A stretch of DNA of 64,000 nucleotides from CAZVLQ01 sp964628185 (GTDB lineage: Bacteria; Pseudomonadota; Zetaproteobacteria; Mariprofundales; Mariprofundaceae): NCBI GenBank assembly GCA_964628185.1, contig CAZVLQ010000009.1:9931-73930 (forward strand), written 5' to 3'. Position 1 is the first letter of the stretch; each line of letters opens with the position of its first letter. Made by a program: the position numbers and the translations under genes. The notes beneath the pieces are model-generated. The model searched no databases, had not been told where the DNA came from, and was given only the letters and a program-made list of their open reading frames with translations. Positions 43,222 to 53,363 of the stretch are shown piece after piece.

Positions 43222-43593
43222 ATGCCCCTGAGTAAGAAACAACTCGAAAAATTCGGACAGCAGCTCATTGCCTGGCGCAAGGAACTCGATGCCGGATTGA
43301 ATCATACCATTCAGTCCATGCAAACGAATGAACAGACCTCATTTCCCGATCCCACGGATCAGGCAACCATGGAGACTGATCGAAATTTTGATCTGCGTAT
43401 TCGCGATCGTGAACGCAAGCTCATCAAGAAAATTGACCAGGCCCTGAATCGCGTTAAGGATGGAACGTTCGGCATTTGTGAAAGCTGCGGCGGTAATATC
43501 AGCGCCAAACGCCTGCAGGCACGCCCGGTTACCACGCTGTGCATAGACTGCAAAACCGCTCAGGAAATCGAGGAACGCACCCGCGTCGACTGA
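43222..43593 (+). CDS. dksA: DksA-type RNA polymerase-binding regulator
   Basis: A 123-residue DksA-family protein. The coiled coil keeps the functional tip aspartate in FPDPTDQA (about 42-49). The four-cysteine zinc finger is ICESC...LCIDC near 87-112. It is shorter than enteric DksA (151 residues) by the N-terminal extension only. ATG at 43222 follows GGAGGTT; the upstream frame is not part of the gene. It is expected to act with ppGpp on rRNA and other promoters. Confidence 0.88.
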   Translation: MPLSKKQLEKFGQQLIAWRKELDAGLNHTIQSMQTNEQTSFPDPTDQATMETDRNFDLRIRDRERKLIKKIDQALNRVKDGTFGICESCGGNISAKRLQARPVTTLCIDCKTAQEIEERTRVD

Positions 43594-43616
43594 TTTTCAG
43601 CTTGTTGTTTTTCCTG

Positions 43617-43634
43617 GACTGCACCCATGCAGTC
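43617..43634. other. Small hairpin between convergent dksA and lpxC
   Basis: GACTGCA and TGCAGTC form a perfect 7-bp stem around a 4-base loop. No T tract follows on either strand. It may slow polymerase at the convergent gene ends. Confidence 0.4.
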
Positions 43635-43648
43635 GATGGCAAAAACCT

Positions 43649-44560
43649 TCAGGCAGGCTGAACGGCTGTTTCCGCTTCGAACTCGGGAATGGTAACGCCT
43701 TCATCCCTCAATTCCTCAATCCGCCAGGCGGAAGAATCCGCCAGCAACGTGCGCACCAGGCGATGATTCATTTGATGGCCGGTACGCTCTCCCTCGAATG
43801 TGCCGACAACCGGGTAACCGGCCAGTGCCAGATCACCCACCGTGTCAAGAATCTTGTGGCGCACGCATTCATCCTCATAACGTAATCCACCCTCGTTTAC
43901 GACACGAAACGCATCCAGCACGATTGCGTTCTCCAGTGAACCGCCGAGGGCAAGACCGGCCTTCTGCAGCGCTTCAATCGCGTGCAGAAAACCAAATGTC
44001 CGGGCGCGCGCCACTTCGCGCGTGTAAGCCTGCTTGGAAAAATCCACGCTTGCCTTGCAACTGCGCAGCAGCGGATGATCATAATCCAGCAGATAACTGA
44101 CCTTGAAGCAGGAGGAAGGATAAAGGCAACTGCGCTTGTCGCCTTCCTGCACACTGATTTTTTTCAGAATACGCATCACCTTCTTGGGTGAGGACTGGTT
44201 CCTGATACCCGCACATTGAATGAGAAAGACAAAAGGGGCTGACGACCCGTCCATGATGGGAACCTCGGGTCCGTTTACTTCAACAATTGCATTATCAATT
44301 CCGAGGCCTGACATGGCCGATAAAAGATGCTCCACCGTGGCGATACGCGCATCATCCCTGCCCAGGGTGGTGCACATGCGTGTGTCCGTGACATATTTGG
44401 CTCGCGCCGGGATTTTTATGCATTTCCCGTTTACGATGCGATGGAAAACAATTCCGGCGTTTTCCGCGGCCGGCCTCAGAGACATCTCTACCTTGCGACC
44501 GGAATGCAACCCGATACCGCTACAGCGGATGGGATGCTTCAGGGTTCTCTGCGGTATCAT
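43649..44560 (-). CDS. lpxC: UDP-3-O-acyl-N-acetylglucosamine deacetylase
   Basis: A 303-residue LpxC, the committed step of lipid A synthesis. Zinc ligands appear in VEHLLSAM near 77 and in RHKILDTVGD near 234-243, and the catalytic His is in GHQMNH near 261. The start is ATG at 44560 with a GGGAGG ribosome site; an 86-codon upstream extension has no similarity and is rejected. It lies 142 bp after ftsZ at the end of the dcw cluster, as in other gammaproteobacteria. Confidence 0.96.
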   Translation of the reverse strand: MIPQRTLKHPIRCSGIGLHSGRKVEMSLRPAAENAGIVFHRIVNGKCIKIPARAKYVTDTRMCTTLGRDDARIATVEHLLSAMSGLGIDNAIVEVNGPEVPIMDGSSAPFVFLIQCAGIRNQSSPKKVMRILKKISVQEGDKRSCLYPSSCFKVSYLLDYDHPLLRSCKASVDFSKQAYTREVARARTFGFLHAIEALQKAGLALGGSLENAIVLDAFRVVNEGGLRYEDECVRHKILDTVGDLALAGYPVVGTFEGERTGHQMNHRLVRTLLADSSAWRIEELRDEGVTIPEFEAETAVQPA

Positions 44561-44702
44561 ACTTGCCTCCCGATAGGTTGCGGAATATCCACTGACTGGC
44601 GCGCCGTGCCCTGACGCACCATGCTTCCGCACCACACCCCCCTCTAGGCGGAATGCTGACACAAACATTGCCCGTGCGCAAAGCCCTGCCGTTCCGGACC
44701 CC

Positions 44703-45860
44703 TCAGTCCGCCTGACGACGTATCCACGTCGGCACCTGCAGGGTGTCTTCATCATACACATCCTGCTCAAACAACGTGGCCTGGCCCGGCTTTTCTCCTC
44801 CCTTTCGTATGGCTTCAACAGCCGGAATTTCAGGTATACCCGGCCACCTTGTTTCTGACGCTATATCCCCAACCGGACGCGGTTTGGCGATTTCGCCGGA
44901 GAGTCCGGTCGCTACCACGGTCACGCGCATATCATCACCGGCGTTCTTGTCATACACCATGCCGCAGATAATATTGGCATCCTCATCCGCCATGTTGTGG
45001 ATGATGCTGACCGCTTCATCATACTCGGCCAGCGTCATGTCTTCATCGCCGGTAACATTGACCAGGATGCCACGGGCGCCGTGAATATCCACGTCTTCCA
45101 GCAGCGGCGAGGAAATCGCCCGCTCCGCCGCCTCACACGACCTGTTTTCGCCTGAGGCACTACCGCTGCCCATCATCGCCATGCCGGATGTTTCGCTCAT
45201 CACCGCCTTCACATCGGCGAAATCCACGTTCATGTAGCCTGTATGCGTAATCAACTCCGCGATACCGCGCACCGCCTGCAGCAGTACATCGTCCGCCTTG
45301 CGGAAGGCCTCCAGCATGGTCGTGTGTTTGCCCACAGCCCCGATCAGCTTCTGATTGGGAATAATGATCAGCGTATCCACGTGCTTACCGAGCTCGGCGA
45401 TACCCGCTTCCGCCTGACGCATCCGGCGCCTGCCCTCAAAATTAAACGGCTTGGTCACTACCGCAACCGTCAGAACGTTCGCTTCCCTGGCCACCTCCGC
45501 AATCACCGGCGCGGCGCCTGTGCCGGTGCCGCCGCCCATGCCGGCGGTAATAAACACCATATCCGTGTTCGAAAGAATTTCTAGCAAACACTCACGTTCC
45601 GCTTCAGCCGCCACCCTGCCGGTTTGCGGATCGGCGCCCGCTCCCAGACCCCGGGTAATCTCCGCGCCAAGCTGGACCCTGATGTCCGCACTGCTGGTTT
45701 CAATGGCCTGGGCATCCGTATTGGCAATGATAAATTCCACGCCGCGAAGATGCTGACTGATCATATTGTTCAGGGCATTGCCGCCCCCGCCGCCAACACC
45801 AATCACCTTGAGTCTGGCGGACTGGCCCATGGTGTCGTCCAGTGTATATAAAGTGCTCAT
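44703..45860 (-). CDS. ftsZ: Cell division protein FtsZ
   Basis: A 385-residue tubulin-like GTPase. The nucleotide loop is GGGTGTGAAP near 106, VGGGGGNALNNM is near 22, and the T7 loop is VDFADVKAVM near 206. The C-terminal peptide TLQVPTWIRRQ matches the conserved FtsA/ZipA-binding tail (consensus DIPAFLR-like). GGAGGAG precedes ATG at 45860. It polymerises as the Z-ring. Confidence 0.98.
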   Translation of the reverse strand: MSTLYTLDDTMGQSARLKVIGVGGGGGNALNNMISQHLRGVEFIIANTDAQAIETSSADIRVQLGAEITRGLGAGADPQTGRVAAEAERECLLEILSNTDMVFITAGMGGGTGTGAAPVIAEVAREANVLTVAVVTKPFNFEGRRRMRQAEAGIAELGKHVDTLIIIPNQKLIGAVGKHTTMLEAFRKADDVLLQAVRGIAELITHTGYMNVDFADVKAVMSETSGMAMMGSGSASGENRSCEAAERAISSPLLEDVDIHGARGILVNVTGDEDMTLAEYDEAVSIIHNMADEDANIICGMVYDKNAGDDMRVTVVATGLSGEIAKPRPVGDIASETRWPGIPEIPAVEAIRKGGEKPGQATLFEQDVYDEDTLQVPTWIRRQAD

Positions 45861-45891
45861 GATTCTCCTCCTGTGTGATGTTTTTCTATAT

Positions 45892-47124
45892 TCATGTCGC
45901 GTCTCCAAACCAGTAACGCATGCGCTTCCATACACGTGCAAACAACGGCGTATTTCCCCCGCCACGCATTGGAGATGCCTGCCGGTAGTGTTGACCGTAT
46001 TGAATCAGGCCGACGCCGGTGGCGTAGATCGGGCTGGACACCACATCCGCCAGGCCGCCAACGCCATGGGGCCGGCCAAGCCGGACCGGCATATCAAATA
46101 TGTCTTCAGCCAGTTCGACCATGCCGTCAAGCAGGCTGCTGCCGCCGGTCAGGACAAGCCCCGCGGCCATCAACTCCTGGAAACCGGAGCGATGCAATTC
46201 AGCCTTGATCAGTTCGAACAGTTCTTCCACCCGCGGCTCAAGGATTTGCGCCATCACCTGGCGCGGCATGGGCCGGGGCGGACGCCCGCCAACACTTGGC
46301 ACCTCCACCTGTTCCTCGGGTGAAACCAGCGACACCATGCAGGCACCGTACTTTTTCTTGAGCTGGTCCGCCTCCCGGGCACTGGTGCGCAACCCCACCA
46401 CAAGATCATTGGTCAGGTGGTCGCCGCCGATGGGGATGACGGCCGTATGACGCACGGCTCCGTCAAGAAACACGGCAATGTCCGTCGTGCCGCCGCCCAC
46501 ATCCACCAGGGCAACCCCGATATCCTTCTCATCCTGGGCCAGTACCGCTTCGCTGGAGGCCACCTGCTCCAGCACCATATCGGCCACATCCAGTCCGCAA
46601 CGATTGCAGCACTTGATGATATTCTGGGCCGAAGATACGGCGCCGGTAACAATGTGTACCTTGGCCTCAAGACGAACGCCGCTCATGCCCACCGGCTCCC
46701 GGATACCGTCCTGGGAATCAATAATGTATTCCTGCGGCAGAATGTGGAGAATTTTCTGATCGGCCGGAATGTTCATGGCGCGGGCGGCGTCAATCACACG
46801 CTCCACGTCCTCGGGCGTCACTTCTCCACCCTTGCTCGCCACAACGCCATGGCTGTTGTAGCCGCGTATATGGCTTCCGGCGATACCGGTAAAAACGGAT
46901 TTTATTTCGATGCCGGCCATAAGTTCGGCTTCCTCGACCGCCAGCCGGATGGATTCAACCGTACTTTCTATGTTCACGACCACGCCCTTGCGCAGGCCGC
47001 GCGACGGGTGGGTGCCGATACCGATAACATCCAGCCTTCCATCCGGCCCGGCTTCAGCAACGACACAGGCGATCTTGCTGGTGCCAATATCCAGCCCGAC
47101 GAGAATTTGATCGTGTTTGGGCAT
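45892..47124 (-). CDS. ftsA: Cell division protein FtsA
   Basis: A 410-residue actin-family protein. Phosphate 1 is VGLDIGTSKIACVV (about 8-21) and phosphate 2 is VALVDVGGGTTDIAVF near 203. The C-terminal membrane helix is basic/aromatic (WKRMRYWFGDAT). It tethers FtsZ to the membrane. Start and ftsQ stop share a base as TAATG. Confidence 0.97.
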   Translation of the reverse strand: MPKHDQILVGLDIGTSKIACVVAEAGPDGRLDVIGIGTHPSRGLRKGVVVNIESTVESIRLAVEEAELMAGIEIKSVFTGIAGSHIRGYNSHGVVASKGGEVTPEDVERVIDAARAMNIPADQKILHILPQEYIIDSQDGIREPVGMSGVRLEAKVHIVTGAVSSAQNIIKCCNRCGLDVADMVLEQVASSEAVLAQDEKDIGVALVDVGGGTTDIAVFLDGAVRHTAVIPIGGDHLTNDLVVGLRTSAREADQLKKKYGACMVSLVSPEEQVEVPSVGGRPPRPMPRQVMAQILEPRVEELFELIKAELHRSGFQELMAAGLVLTGGSSLLDGMVELAEDIFDMPVRLGRPHGVGGLADVVSSPIYATGVGLIQYGQHYRQASPMRGGGNTPLFARVWKRMRYWFGDAT

Positions 47125-47891
47125 TAGATTACGCCTCCATGCTTGGATTTGCGGACAAACCAGCGCCCCGGAAGACGCGCATCGATGCGCCAGTTCCCGT
47201 TGCGCCAGCGTTTTTTCTGTATCAGGAAAAGAATGCCTTGCATCCGGTTCGCCATCTCACGGCCGCGCGGCAGCAACCAGCTGCGGCCGCGCTCAAAATC
47301 AAGCCGCCATGCATCTCCCTCGTTGATCCATTCACTCAGGTGAAGATAGCGATCCCTGTTCCATTGCTTCAGCGCCAGCAACAGACTCACGGCCCGGTCA
47401 AGATCACCGGCGGGCATTCGCAGCAGGGGCAGGTCCGGGTGTTCCCCCTTGCGCAGCCCGCGGTAAGACGCCGCCTTGCCATCCACCAACAGTATCCGGC
47501 CGCTTCCGTCCTGCCACAGGGCGACGGGAAGCCGCTGCCTTGCCGTAATCACAAGGTGATCCGGCAGACGACGGGAAATACTCACGTCGGCAAGATCGGG
47601 CAATCGGGCAAGCAGAAGACGGCGCAGGCGGGCGGGCCATGCATGAACAAAATCAAGCGGCTGCATGGCAATCAATGCCTGATCCACTTCCATTTTCAGG
47701 GGCTGAGGCACGCCATGGATATCCCATGCCCTGACGGAAAATGCCTGATCCAGCCACCAGCCACAGCCCAGCAACAGCGCCGCGATGCCCGTTCGCACAC
47801 ACAGGCGGCCGATACGCCCGGCCATCCTTCCCGCAGTCGTCTTGTCATTTCCCTGATGCTTGCGTCTCAATTTGCGATTGGGTCGTATCAT
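47124..47891 (-). CDS. ftsQ: Cell division protein FtsQ
   Basis: A 255-residue bitopic protein. A basic cytoplasmic N-terminus (1-30) is followed by one membrane helix (about 31-50), a POTRA domain (about 52-120) and a beta domain (about 125-240). It links early and late division proteins through FtsB/L. It lies between ddl and ftsA with a 4-bp gap and a 1-bp overlap. Confidence 0.92.
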   Translation of the reverse strand: MIRPNRKLRRKHQGNDKTTAGRMAGRIGRLCVRTGIAALLLGCGWWLDQAFSVRAWDIHGVPQPLKMEVDQALIAMQPLDFVHAWPARLRRLLLARLPDLADVSISRRLPDHLVITARQRLPVALWQDGSGRILLVDGKAASYRGLRKGEHPDLPLLRMPAGDLDRAVSLLLALKQWNRDRYLHLSEWINEGDAWRLDFERGRSWLLPRGREMANRMQGILFLIQKKRWRNGNWRIDARLPGRWFVRKSKHGGVI

Positions 47892-47895
47892 CGTT

Positions 47896-48807
47896 TCACC
47901 TGCCGCCCTCGAGTCCGGCCATGCCCATCATACGCAGACATAAATCGGGGAAATCAATGCCGGCCGCCGCGGCCGCCTTTGGCAGCAGACTCGTTTCCGT
48001 CATGCCTGGAATGGTATTAACCTCCAGAACAACCGGTTCTCCACCATCGGCCACGATCATATCAACGCGCGGGGCTCCCCGGCAGCCGGTCACGGCAACG
48101 GCCTCCTCGGCCCGCTGCATGCACAGGCGCAATATCTCCGGCGGCACCCGCGCCGGACAGAAATACTCGGTTGCCCCGGGCGTGTATTTGGAATCAAAGT
48201 CATACACCCCTGATCTGGGAGCGACTTCCACGGGCGGCAGCGCCGTTGCGCCCAGGACGGAAACCGCCACTTCCACCCCTTTCACCGGCATCTCCGCCAT
48301 CCACTGTTCCGTCTCGTCAATCACCAGCCCACGCCAGTCTTCCTTATCCTTAAGCAGGTGCAGGCCCACGCTGGAACCCTCGGCCACGGGCTTGACCACC
48401 ACCGGGTAACGGACGGGGCCTTCCCGCCTGACCGGAATGTCCACCGGCGTCTGAATGCCGGCCTGTGCCAGCACGGCCTTGCACATGCGTTTGTGCATGC
48501 ACAGCGCCGAAGCCGCCACCCCTGACCCCGTATACGGAATCTCAAGAATTTCCAGTACACCCTGCACGCAGCCGTCCTCACCCCAGCGGCCATGCAGGGC
48601 GATGGCGGCCATGTCCATCCGCGCATCCCGAATTTGTTCGATCCAGTCTCCATCCAGATCGATCCCGAATGCAGCCATATTTTTTTCCCGCAATGCCGTC
48701 AGGATGGCATGACCGGATTTCAGCGAGATTTCACGTTCGCTGGAAATACCGCCCATCAGGACGCCGATCCTCTTTCGGGCCAGTTCCTTGCCCACGGCGC
48801 CGCTCAC
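47896..48807 (-). CDS. ddl: D-alanine--D-alanine ligase
   Basis: A 303-residue ATP-grasp ligase. It has RIGVLMGGISSEREISL near 12-28, HGRWGEDGCVQGVLE near 72, and the C-terminal VLEVNTIPGMTETSLLP near 260, the Ddl signature with metal-binding Glu and Asn. The GTG at 48807 overlaps the murB stop as GTGA and follows a GGGGGAG site; an ATG 7 codons upstream is possible. Confidence 0.95.
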   Translation of the reverse strand: MSGAVGKELARKRIGVLMGGISSEREISLKSGHAILTALREKNMAAFGIDLDGDWIEQIRDARMDMAAIALHGRWGEDGCVQGVLEILEIPYTGSGVAASALCMHKRMCKAVLAQAGIQTPVDIPVRREGPVRYPVVVKPVAEGSSVGLHLLKDKEDWRGLVIDETEQWMAEMPVKGVEVAVSVLGATALPPVEVAPRSGVYDFDSKYTPGATEYFCPARVPPEILRLCMQRAEEAVAVTGCRGAPRVDMIVADGGEPVVLEVNTIPGMTETSLLPKAAAAAGIDFPDLCLRMMGMAGLEGGR

Positions 48808-49694
48808 CGTTTCTCCCCCGGCAGGCACACTTCCGGCTCAAGATGAACGCCAAAGCGCCGCTCAACCAAATCCTGCGCCCGGCGGATCAATGCCTGCACA
48901 TCGCGACTGCTGGCACTACCTTCATTCACGATAAAATTGGCATGCTTGTCCGAAATACGTGCGCCACCGACACGCAGACCCTTCAATCCCGCCGCCTCAA
49001 TCAGGCGGGCGGCATGATCCCCGGGCGGGTTCTTGAATACCGACCCGCAATTCGGCTTCTCTACGGGCTGGCTTCCACTGCGCCTCGCGCGCATTTCACG
49101 CATGCGCCCCCGAATCGCCTCCGCATCATCCGGCCGCAATTCAAACCGGGCCGACAGCACCAGCGCACCCGCCGGCAACCGGGTGCGGCGATAGGTCATT
49201 TCCAGTGCGGATGCCGCCAGTCCGGCAACCTCACCGCCCGGCATAACGACTTCCACATCCCGTAAACAATCCGACACCTGCTGACCGAAAGCGCCGGCAT
49301 TCATCACAACACCTCCACCCACATCGCCGGGAACCGTGGCCATGAACTCCAGACCAGCCAGGCCCCGTTGCACACACCGGCCGGCCAGCCTGCTCATGCG
49401 TACGCCGGCTTCAGACACAAGACAGCTTCCATCCTGCTGGATGCCGCCCAGATTGCCCAAATCCATCACCAGCCCGGAAAATCCCTCATCCGGCGCCAGC
49501 AGATTGCTGCCCCTGCCGATCGGTAACAGGGACAAATCACGCGGGATCAGTTTCATGGCCTGAATGGCCGCATTTCTGTCAGCGGGCCTGAAATACCACC
49601 GGGCCGCTCCGCCCACGCCCAGCGTGGTATGGCGGGCCATGGACTCATGGGCGCGCAAGCCGCCCAGCTTCTTCAATTGCAGTTGCCAGGCCAT
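48804..49694 (-). CDS. murB: UDP-N-acetylenolpyruvoylglucosamine reductase
   Basis: A 296-residue type II-like MurB flavoprotein. The FAD-binding domain has LPIGRGSNLLAPDEGF near 56 and MNAGAFGQQVSDCL near 130. The serine proton donor is in GSVFKNPPGDHA near 218. It makes UDP-MurNAc. The ATG and the murC stop overlap by 1 bp. Confidence 0.95.
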   Translation of the reverse strand: MAWQLQLKKLGGLRAHESMARHTTLGVGGAARWYFRPADRNAAIQAMKLIPRDLSLLPIGRGSNLLAPDEGFSGLVMDLGNLGGIQQDGSCLVSEAGVRMSRLAGRCVQRGLAGLEFMATVPGDVGGGVVMNAGAFGQQVSDCLRDVEVVMPGGEVAGLAASALEMTYRRTRLPAGALVLSARFELRPDDAEAIRGRMREMRARRSGSQPVEKPNCGSVFKNPPGDHAARLIEAAGLKGLRVGGARISDKHANFIVNEGSASSRDVQALIRRAQDLVERRFGVHLEPEVCLPGEKR

Positions 49695-51076
49695 CAGGCG
49701 GCCTTCTCCCGCATGCTCCGGCGCAATTCGCCCGCCAGTGCGCCGATGGAACCGGCCCCCATCATCAGCACGATGCGGCCGTCGGCCAGGGCTCGGACGG
49801 CAAGCCGGCGCGCTGCATCCAGTCCGGCGCAGCAGCGCACATTTCTGTGTCCGCGCAGACGCATGCCATTCGCCATCGCTTCACTGTCAACGCCCTCAAC
49901 AGGCGCTTCACCGGCGGCAAAAATCGGCAGCAGTACCACCTCGGCCGCCTCATCAAAAGCGCCAAAAAAGTCGCTCATCAGCGCCTGACTGCGCGTGTAG
50001 CGGTGCGGCTGGAACAGTACCAGCAAGGCTTCGTCCGGCCAGCATTCGCGCGCGGTCGCCAGCGTCGCCATGATTTCCCGCGGGTGATGGGCATAATCGT
50101 CCACCAGCGTGCCGCGTCCCATACGGGCGCACTGAAAACGCCGCTGTATGCCCGCAAACGAGGCCATGGCCCGCCGGATGGCCTCCACGCCAAGGCCCAG
50201 CTCGCGCAGAACCGCGATGGCGGCCAGTGCATTTTCGGCATTGTGCAATCCCGGCATAGGCAGGAAGAACTCTTCCGCCGCCCCGCCCCCCGGCAGGCCG
50301 ACTTCAAGCTGCTGTCCATTTTCCCGTACCTGCCTGGACAGAAGATGAATGTCAGCCTGGGGGCTCAAACCATAGGTCACCACGGGCTTGTGCAGGCCGT
50401 CCCGCAACAGCGCCACCTTCGGATGTTCGTGATGCAGCACCGCGCAACCGTAGAATGGCACGGCCCCGACAAACTGCCGGAAGGCGGCCAGCAGGTGATC
50501 GAAATCGCCATAATGGTCGAGATGTTCGGGGTCGATATTGCTGACCAGGGCAATCGTGGGCGTCAGGCGCAGAAAGGAGCCGTCGCTTTCATCCGCCTCG
50601 GCCACCAGCCAGGGGCTCTCTCCAAGCCGGGCGTTGCCGCCTCCGGCGATCAGCCGGCCGCCGATGACGTAGGTAGGATCAAGCCCGGCCATCTCCATGC
50701 CGTGAGCGATCAGGGACGTGATGGTGGTCTTTCCGTGACTGCCGGCTACGGCGATGCCCTGTTTCATGCGCATCAGCTCCGCCAGCATTTCGGCGCGTGG
50801 AATGACCGGAATGCCGCGCACGCGCGCTCTGGCCAGTTCCGGATTGTCGCCGGGAATGGCGGATGATGCCACCACGACCTGCGCCTTGCCCAGATGTCCG
50901 GCCGCATGGCCGATAAAAACCCGTATCCCCATACCGCGCAAGCGCCTGACATTGGCGTTTTCCACTGCATCCGACCCCTGCACGATAAATCCCTGGTTGT
51001 GCAGCAATTCGGCGATACCGCTCATGCCGATACCACCGATGCCGGTGAAGTGAATTCGTTGTACACGCCGTTTCAT
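49694..51076 (-). CDS. murC: UDP-N-acetylmuramate--L-alanine ligase
   Basis: A 460-residue Mur ligase. The N-terminal FTGIGGIGMSGIAE (about 10-23), the ATP loop AGSHGKTTITSL near 111 and the C-terminal DDYAHHPREI near 340 are diagnostic. The start at 51076 overlaps the murG stop as ATGA; six upstream codons are ignored. Confidence 0.96.
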   Translation of the reverse strand: MKRRVQRIHFTGIGGIGMSGIAELLHNQGFIVQGSDAVENANVRRLRGMGIRVFIGHAAGHLGKAQVVVASSAIPGDNPELARARVRGIPVIPRAEMLAELMRMKQGIAVAGSHGKTTITSLIAHGMEMAGLDPTYVIGGRLIAGGGNARLGESPWLVAEADESDGSFLRLTPTIALVSNIDPEHLDHYGDFDHLLAAFRQFVGAVPFYGCAVLHHEHPKVALLRDGLHKPVVTYGLSPQADIHLLSRQVRENGQQLEVGLPGGGAAEEFFLPMPGLHNAENALAAIAVLRELGLGVEAIRRAMASFAGIQRRFQCARMGRGTLVDDYAHHPREIMATLATARECWPDEALLVLFQPHRYTRSQALMSDFFGAFDEAAEVVLLPIFAAGEAPVEGVDSEAMANGMRLRGHRNVRCCAGLDAARRLAVRALADGRIVLMMGAGSIGALAGELRRSMREKAA

Positions 51077-52173
51077 GCCGGCGCCTCCAGCCACGGCTGC
51101 AGCACGCGCAGTAATCTGTTCTCTCCGTTTTCAGGCAGGAGGCCGGCCGCCGCCCTGCTCATGGATTGCAGACGTTCCCGGTCAAACAGGGTCCGGGCGA
51201 CATGTTCGGCCAGCGCGCCCGCCTCACATTCGTCCTGTTCGATAATCTCGGCGCCGCCGCGGGCGGCCAGCGCCATGGCATTGTGGAACTGGTGATTGTC
51301 CGCTGCATGCGGAAGCGGAATAAAGATGGCGGGCAACCCCGTCGCCGCAACCTCGCTGACCGTCATGGCGCCGGCCCGGGCGATTACAAGATCGCTGTCG
51401 GCATACAGGGCCGGCATGTCCGTGCAGAACGCAATCACCTCGGCATGAACACCGGCATCCCGGTACGCCTTTGCAAGCGCCTCGATCCTGCCCCGGCCTT
51501 CTCCCGCCACATGCATTACCGAAAAGGCGTGGCCCGCCTGCTTCAGTCGATGACAGGCCGCCGGCGCCGTTTCGTTCAGGAAAGTCGCGCCCTGGGACCC
51601 CCCCAGCACGGCAAGTTGAGGCGGCGTATGCGCCTGCCGGCGCAGCCTGCGAAGCGCGGGAGAAACAAGGTTGCCGGTATGCACGCACTTGTCCCGAGGC
51701 AATGAAGCCGCTGCTTCGGAAAAGCCCAGCAGGATGCCGCGGCTGAAGCGGGCCAGCCTGCGGTTCACCATGCCGGGAACGGCATTCTGTTCATAGAGAA
51801 TCACCGGAATGTGACGAAGCAGGGCGGCGACAACACCCGCGACACTGGCATAACCGCCCACCCCGATCACAAGCCGCGGGCGTGCCCGGCGCCATTGCCG
51901 CCAGATGCGCAGCACCGCGCGTGGCAGTTCCCAGGCCAAAACACGCAAGCCCTGTAATTTTTTTGCGCCCTGCATGCCGTGTATGGGAAGAAGCAGCGCC
52001 TGCTCCCCCCGCGCGGGCAGCAGCCTGGCCTCCAGACCGCGCTCGGCGCCGATAAAGTGAACCTTGAGATGCGGCCAGTGGCCCCGGATGATGTCGGCCA
52101 GGGCCAGGGCCGGAAACACATGCCCGCCGGTGCCGCCGCCGGCGATACACAGCAGTGCCTGATCCCGTCTCAT
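51073..52173 (-). CDS. murG: UDP-GlcNAc transferase MurG
   Basis: A 366-residue GT28 enzyme that converts lipid I to lipid II on the inner membrane face. N-terminal IAGGGTGGHVFPALALA (about 10-26), a second glycine loop LGGSQGATFLNE near 190 and the donor site ARAGAMTVSEVAATGLPAIFIP with GlcNAc contacts near 264 are present. Its ATG overlaps ftsW as ATGA. Confidence 0.96.
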   Translation of the reverse strand: MRRDQALLCIAGGGTGGHVFPALALADIIRGHWPHLKVHFIGAERGLEARLLPARGEQALLLPIHGMQGAKKLQGLRVLAWELPRAVLRIWRQWRRARPRLVIGVGGYASVAGVVAALLRHIPVILYEQNAVPGMVNRRLARFSRGILLGFSEAAASLPRDKCVHTGNLVSPALRRLRRQAHTPPQLAVLGGSQGATFLNETAPAACHRLKQAGHAFSVMHVAGEGRGRIEALAKAYRDAGVHAEVIAFCTDMPALYADSDLVIARAGAMTVSEVAATGLPAIFIPLPHAADNHQFHNAMALAARGGAEIIEQDECEAGALAEHVARTLFDRERLQSMSRAAAGLLPENGENRLLRVLQPWLEAPA

Positions 52174-53363
52174 GTCGAACGCTTCCCGGCGGGGCCTGAT
52201 CCCGTCTTTTTCCGGCCGTCATTGCGTATATTCTCGGGCAGATGGCGTTGCACGGAAAAAATTAGTCCCAGCAGCATGCAGACGCCGAGCAAGGCGCTGC
52301 CGCCATAGGACATCAGGGGCATGGGCATTCCCTTGGTGGGCATGATTCCCATGGCCGCACCCATATTAATCAGGAATGTGGCGGCCAGAAGCGCCGCGCA
52401 GCCCAGCACCAGAAGACGCCGGTAGACGTCCTGCACACGCCATGCGAGTAGCATACCGCGCCATAATACAATGCAAAAAACCGCGATCAGCCCGAGCGTG
52501 CCGATCAGCCCCGTCTCTTCGGCCAGCACGGCGGAGATGAAATCAGTAAACGGCTCGGGAAGATAGAACAGCTTTTGAACGCCCTGGCCGATACCCGCGC
52601 CCCACACACCGCCGGCGCCAAAAGCGATCATGGACTGGACAAGCTGATAGCCGTCACCGAAAGGATCCGCCCAGGGATCCATGAAACTGAGTATGCGTTG
52701 AAAGCGATAGGGCTCGGCCAGCAAAATAACGCCGCCGAGGGGAATGACGCTTGCAAGCAGCAATGCAAGGTGCTGTATGGGAACTCCCCCCACAAACCAC
52801 AGGCAAAGACAAAGCGCCACCAGCAGGGCGGCATTGCCGAAATCAGGCTGCAACAGCAGGAGGATGACGGCAACAACCAGCATGACCAGCATCGGGGCAA
52901 GACCCGTGGAAAACTGCCGCAAACGTTCCGGAAACGCCGCCATGTAATAAGCCATATAAATGATCAGCACGGGCTTGAGCAATTCAACCGGCTGCAGGGT
53001 CAGACCGAACAGGGTGAACCAGCGCCTGGCCCCGTTGAAATCCCCGCCGACGCCCGGCAGAAGCACCAGCACCATCATCAGCATGGCACCGCCGAGCAAA
53101 AGCATGACCGTCGCACGCCACCAGTCCACGTCAATCCGTGACATCCACCACATCAGGGCAAGGCCCAGCGGCATGTAGACCAGCCAGTGGCCGATGATGC
53201 GCCAGGCGTCGCCATAGCGCGCTTCGGACACGCTCATGCTGGCGCTGGCCACCATGACAAGGCTGGTCGCGGCCAGCAGCAGAACCCCGCCCAGCATCAG
53301 CGGATCAAAAGGCAACAGCCTTCCGGGCGTGCCGGACATTTTCGCATGCGTCATCCTCATCAT
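52170..53363 (-). CDS. ftsW: Peptidoglycan glycosyltransferase FtsW
   Basis: A 397-residue SEDS protein with about 10 membrane helices. The family signature LPEPFTDFISAVLAEE is near 270, with the catalytic Asp candidate in its central periplasmic loop. It polymerises septal peptidoglycan with FtsI. The ATG overlaps the murD stop by 4 bp. Confidence 0.95.
   Translation of the reverse strand: MMRMTHAKMSGTPGRLLPFDPLMLGGVLLLAATSLVMVASASMSVSEARYGDAWRIIGHWLVYMPLGLALMWWMSRIDVDWWRATVMLLLGGAMLMMVLVLLPGVGGDFNGARRWFTLFGLTLQPVELLKPVLIIYMAYYMAAFPERLRQFSTGLAPMLVMLVVAVILLLLQPDFGNAALLVALCLCLWFVGGVPIQHLALLLASVIPLGGVILLAEPYRFQRILSFMDPWADPFGDGYQLVQSMIAFGAGGVWGAGIGQGVQKLFYLPEPFTDFISAVLAEETGLIGTLGLIAVFCIVLWRGMLLAWRVQDVYRRLLVLGCAALLAATFLINMGAAMGIMPTKGMPMPLMSYGGSALLGVCMLLGLIFSVQRHLPENIRNDGRKKTGSGPAGKRST

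Noticed and set aside
49847..50866. Long open frame on the plus strand opposite murC (339 codons)
   Set aside because: It is a shadow of murC in high-GC sequence, with no homology or start signal.
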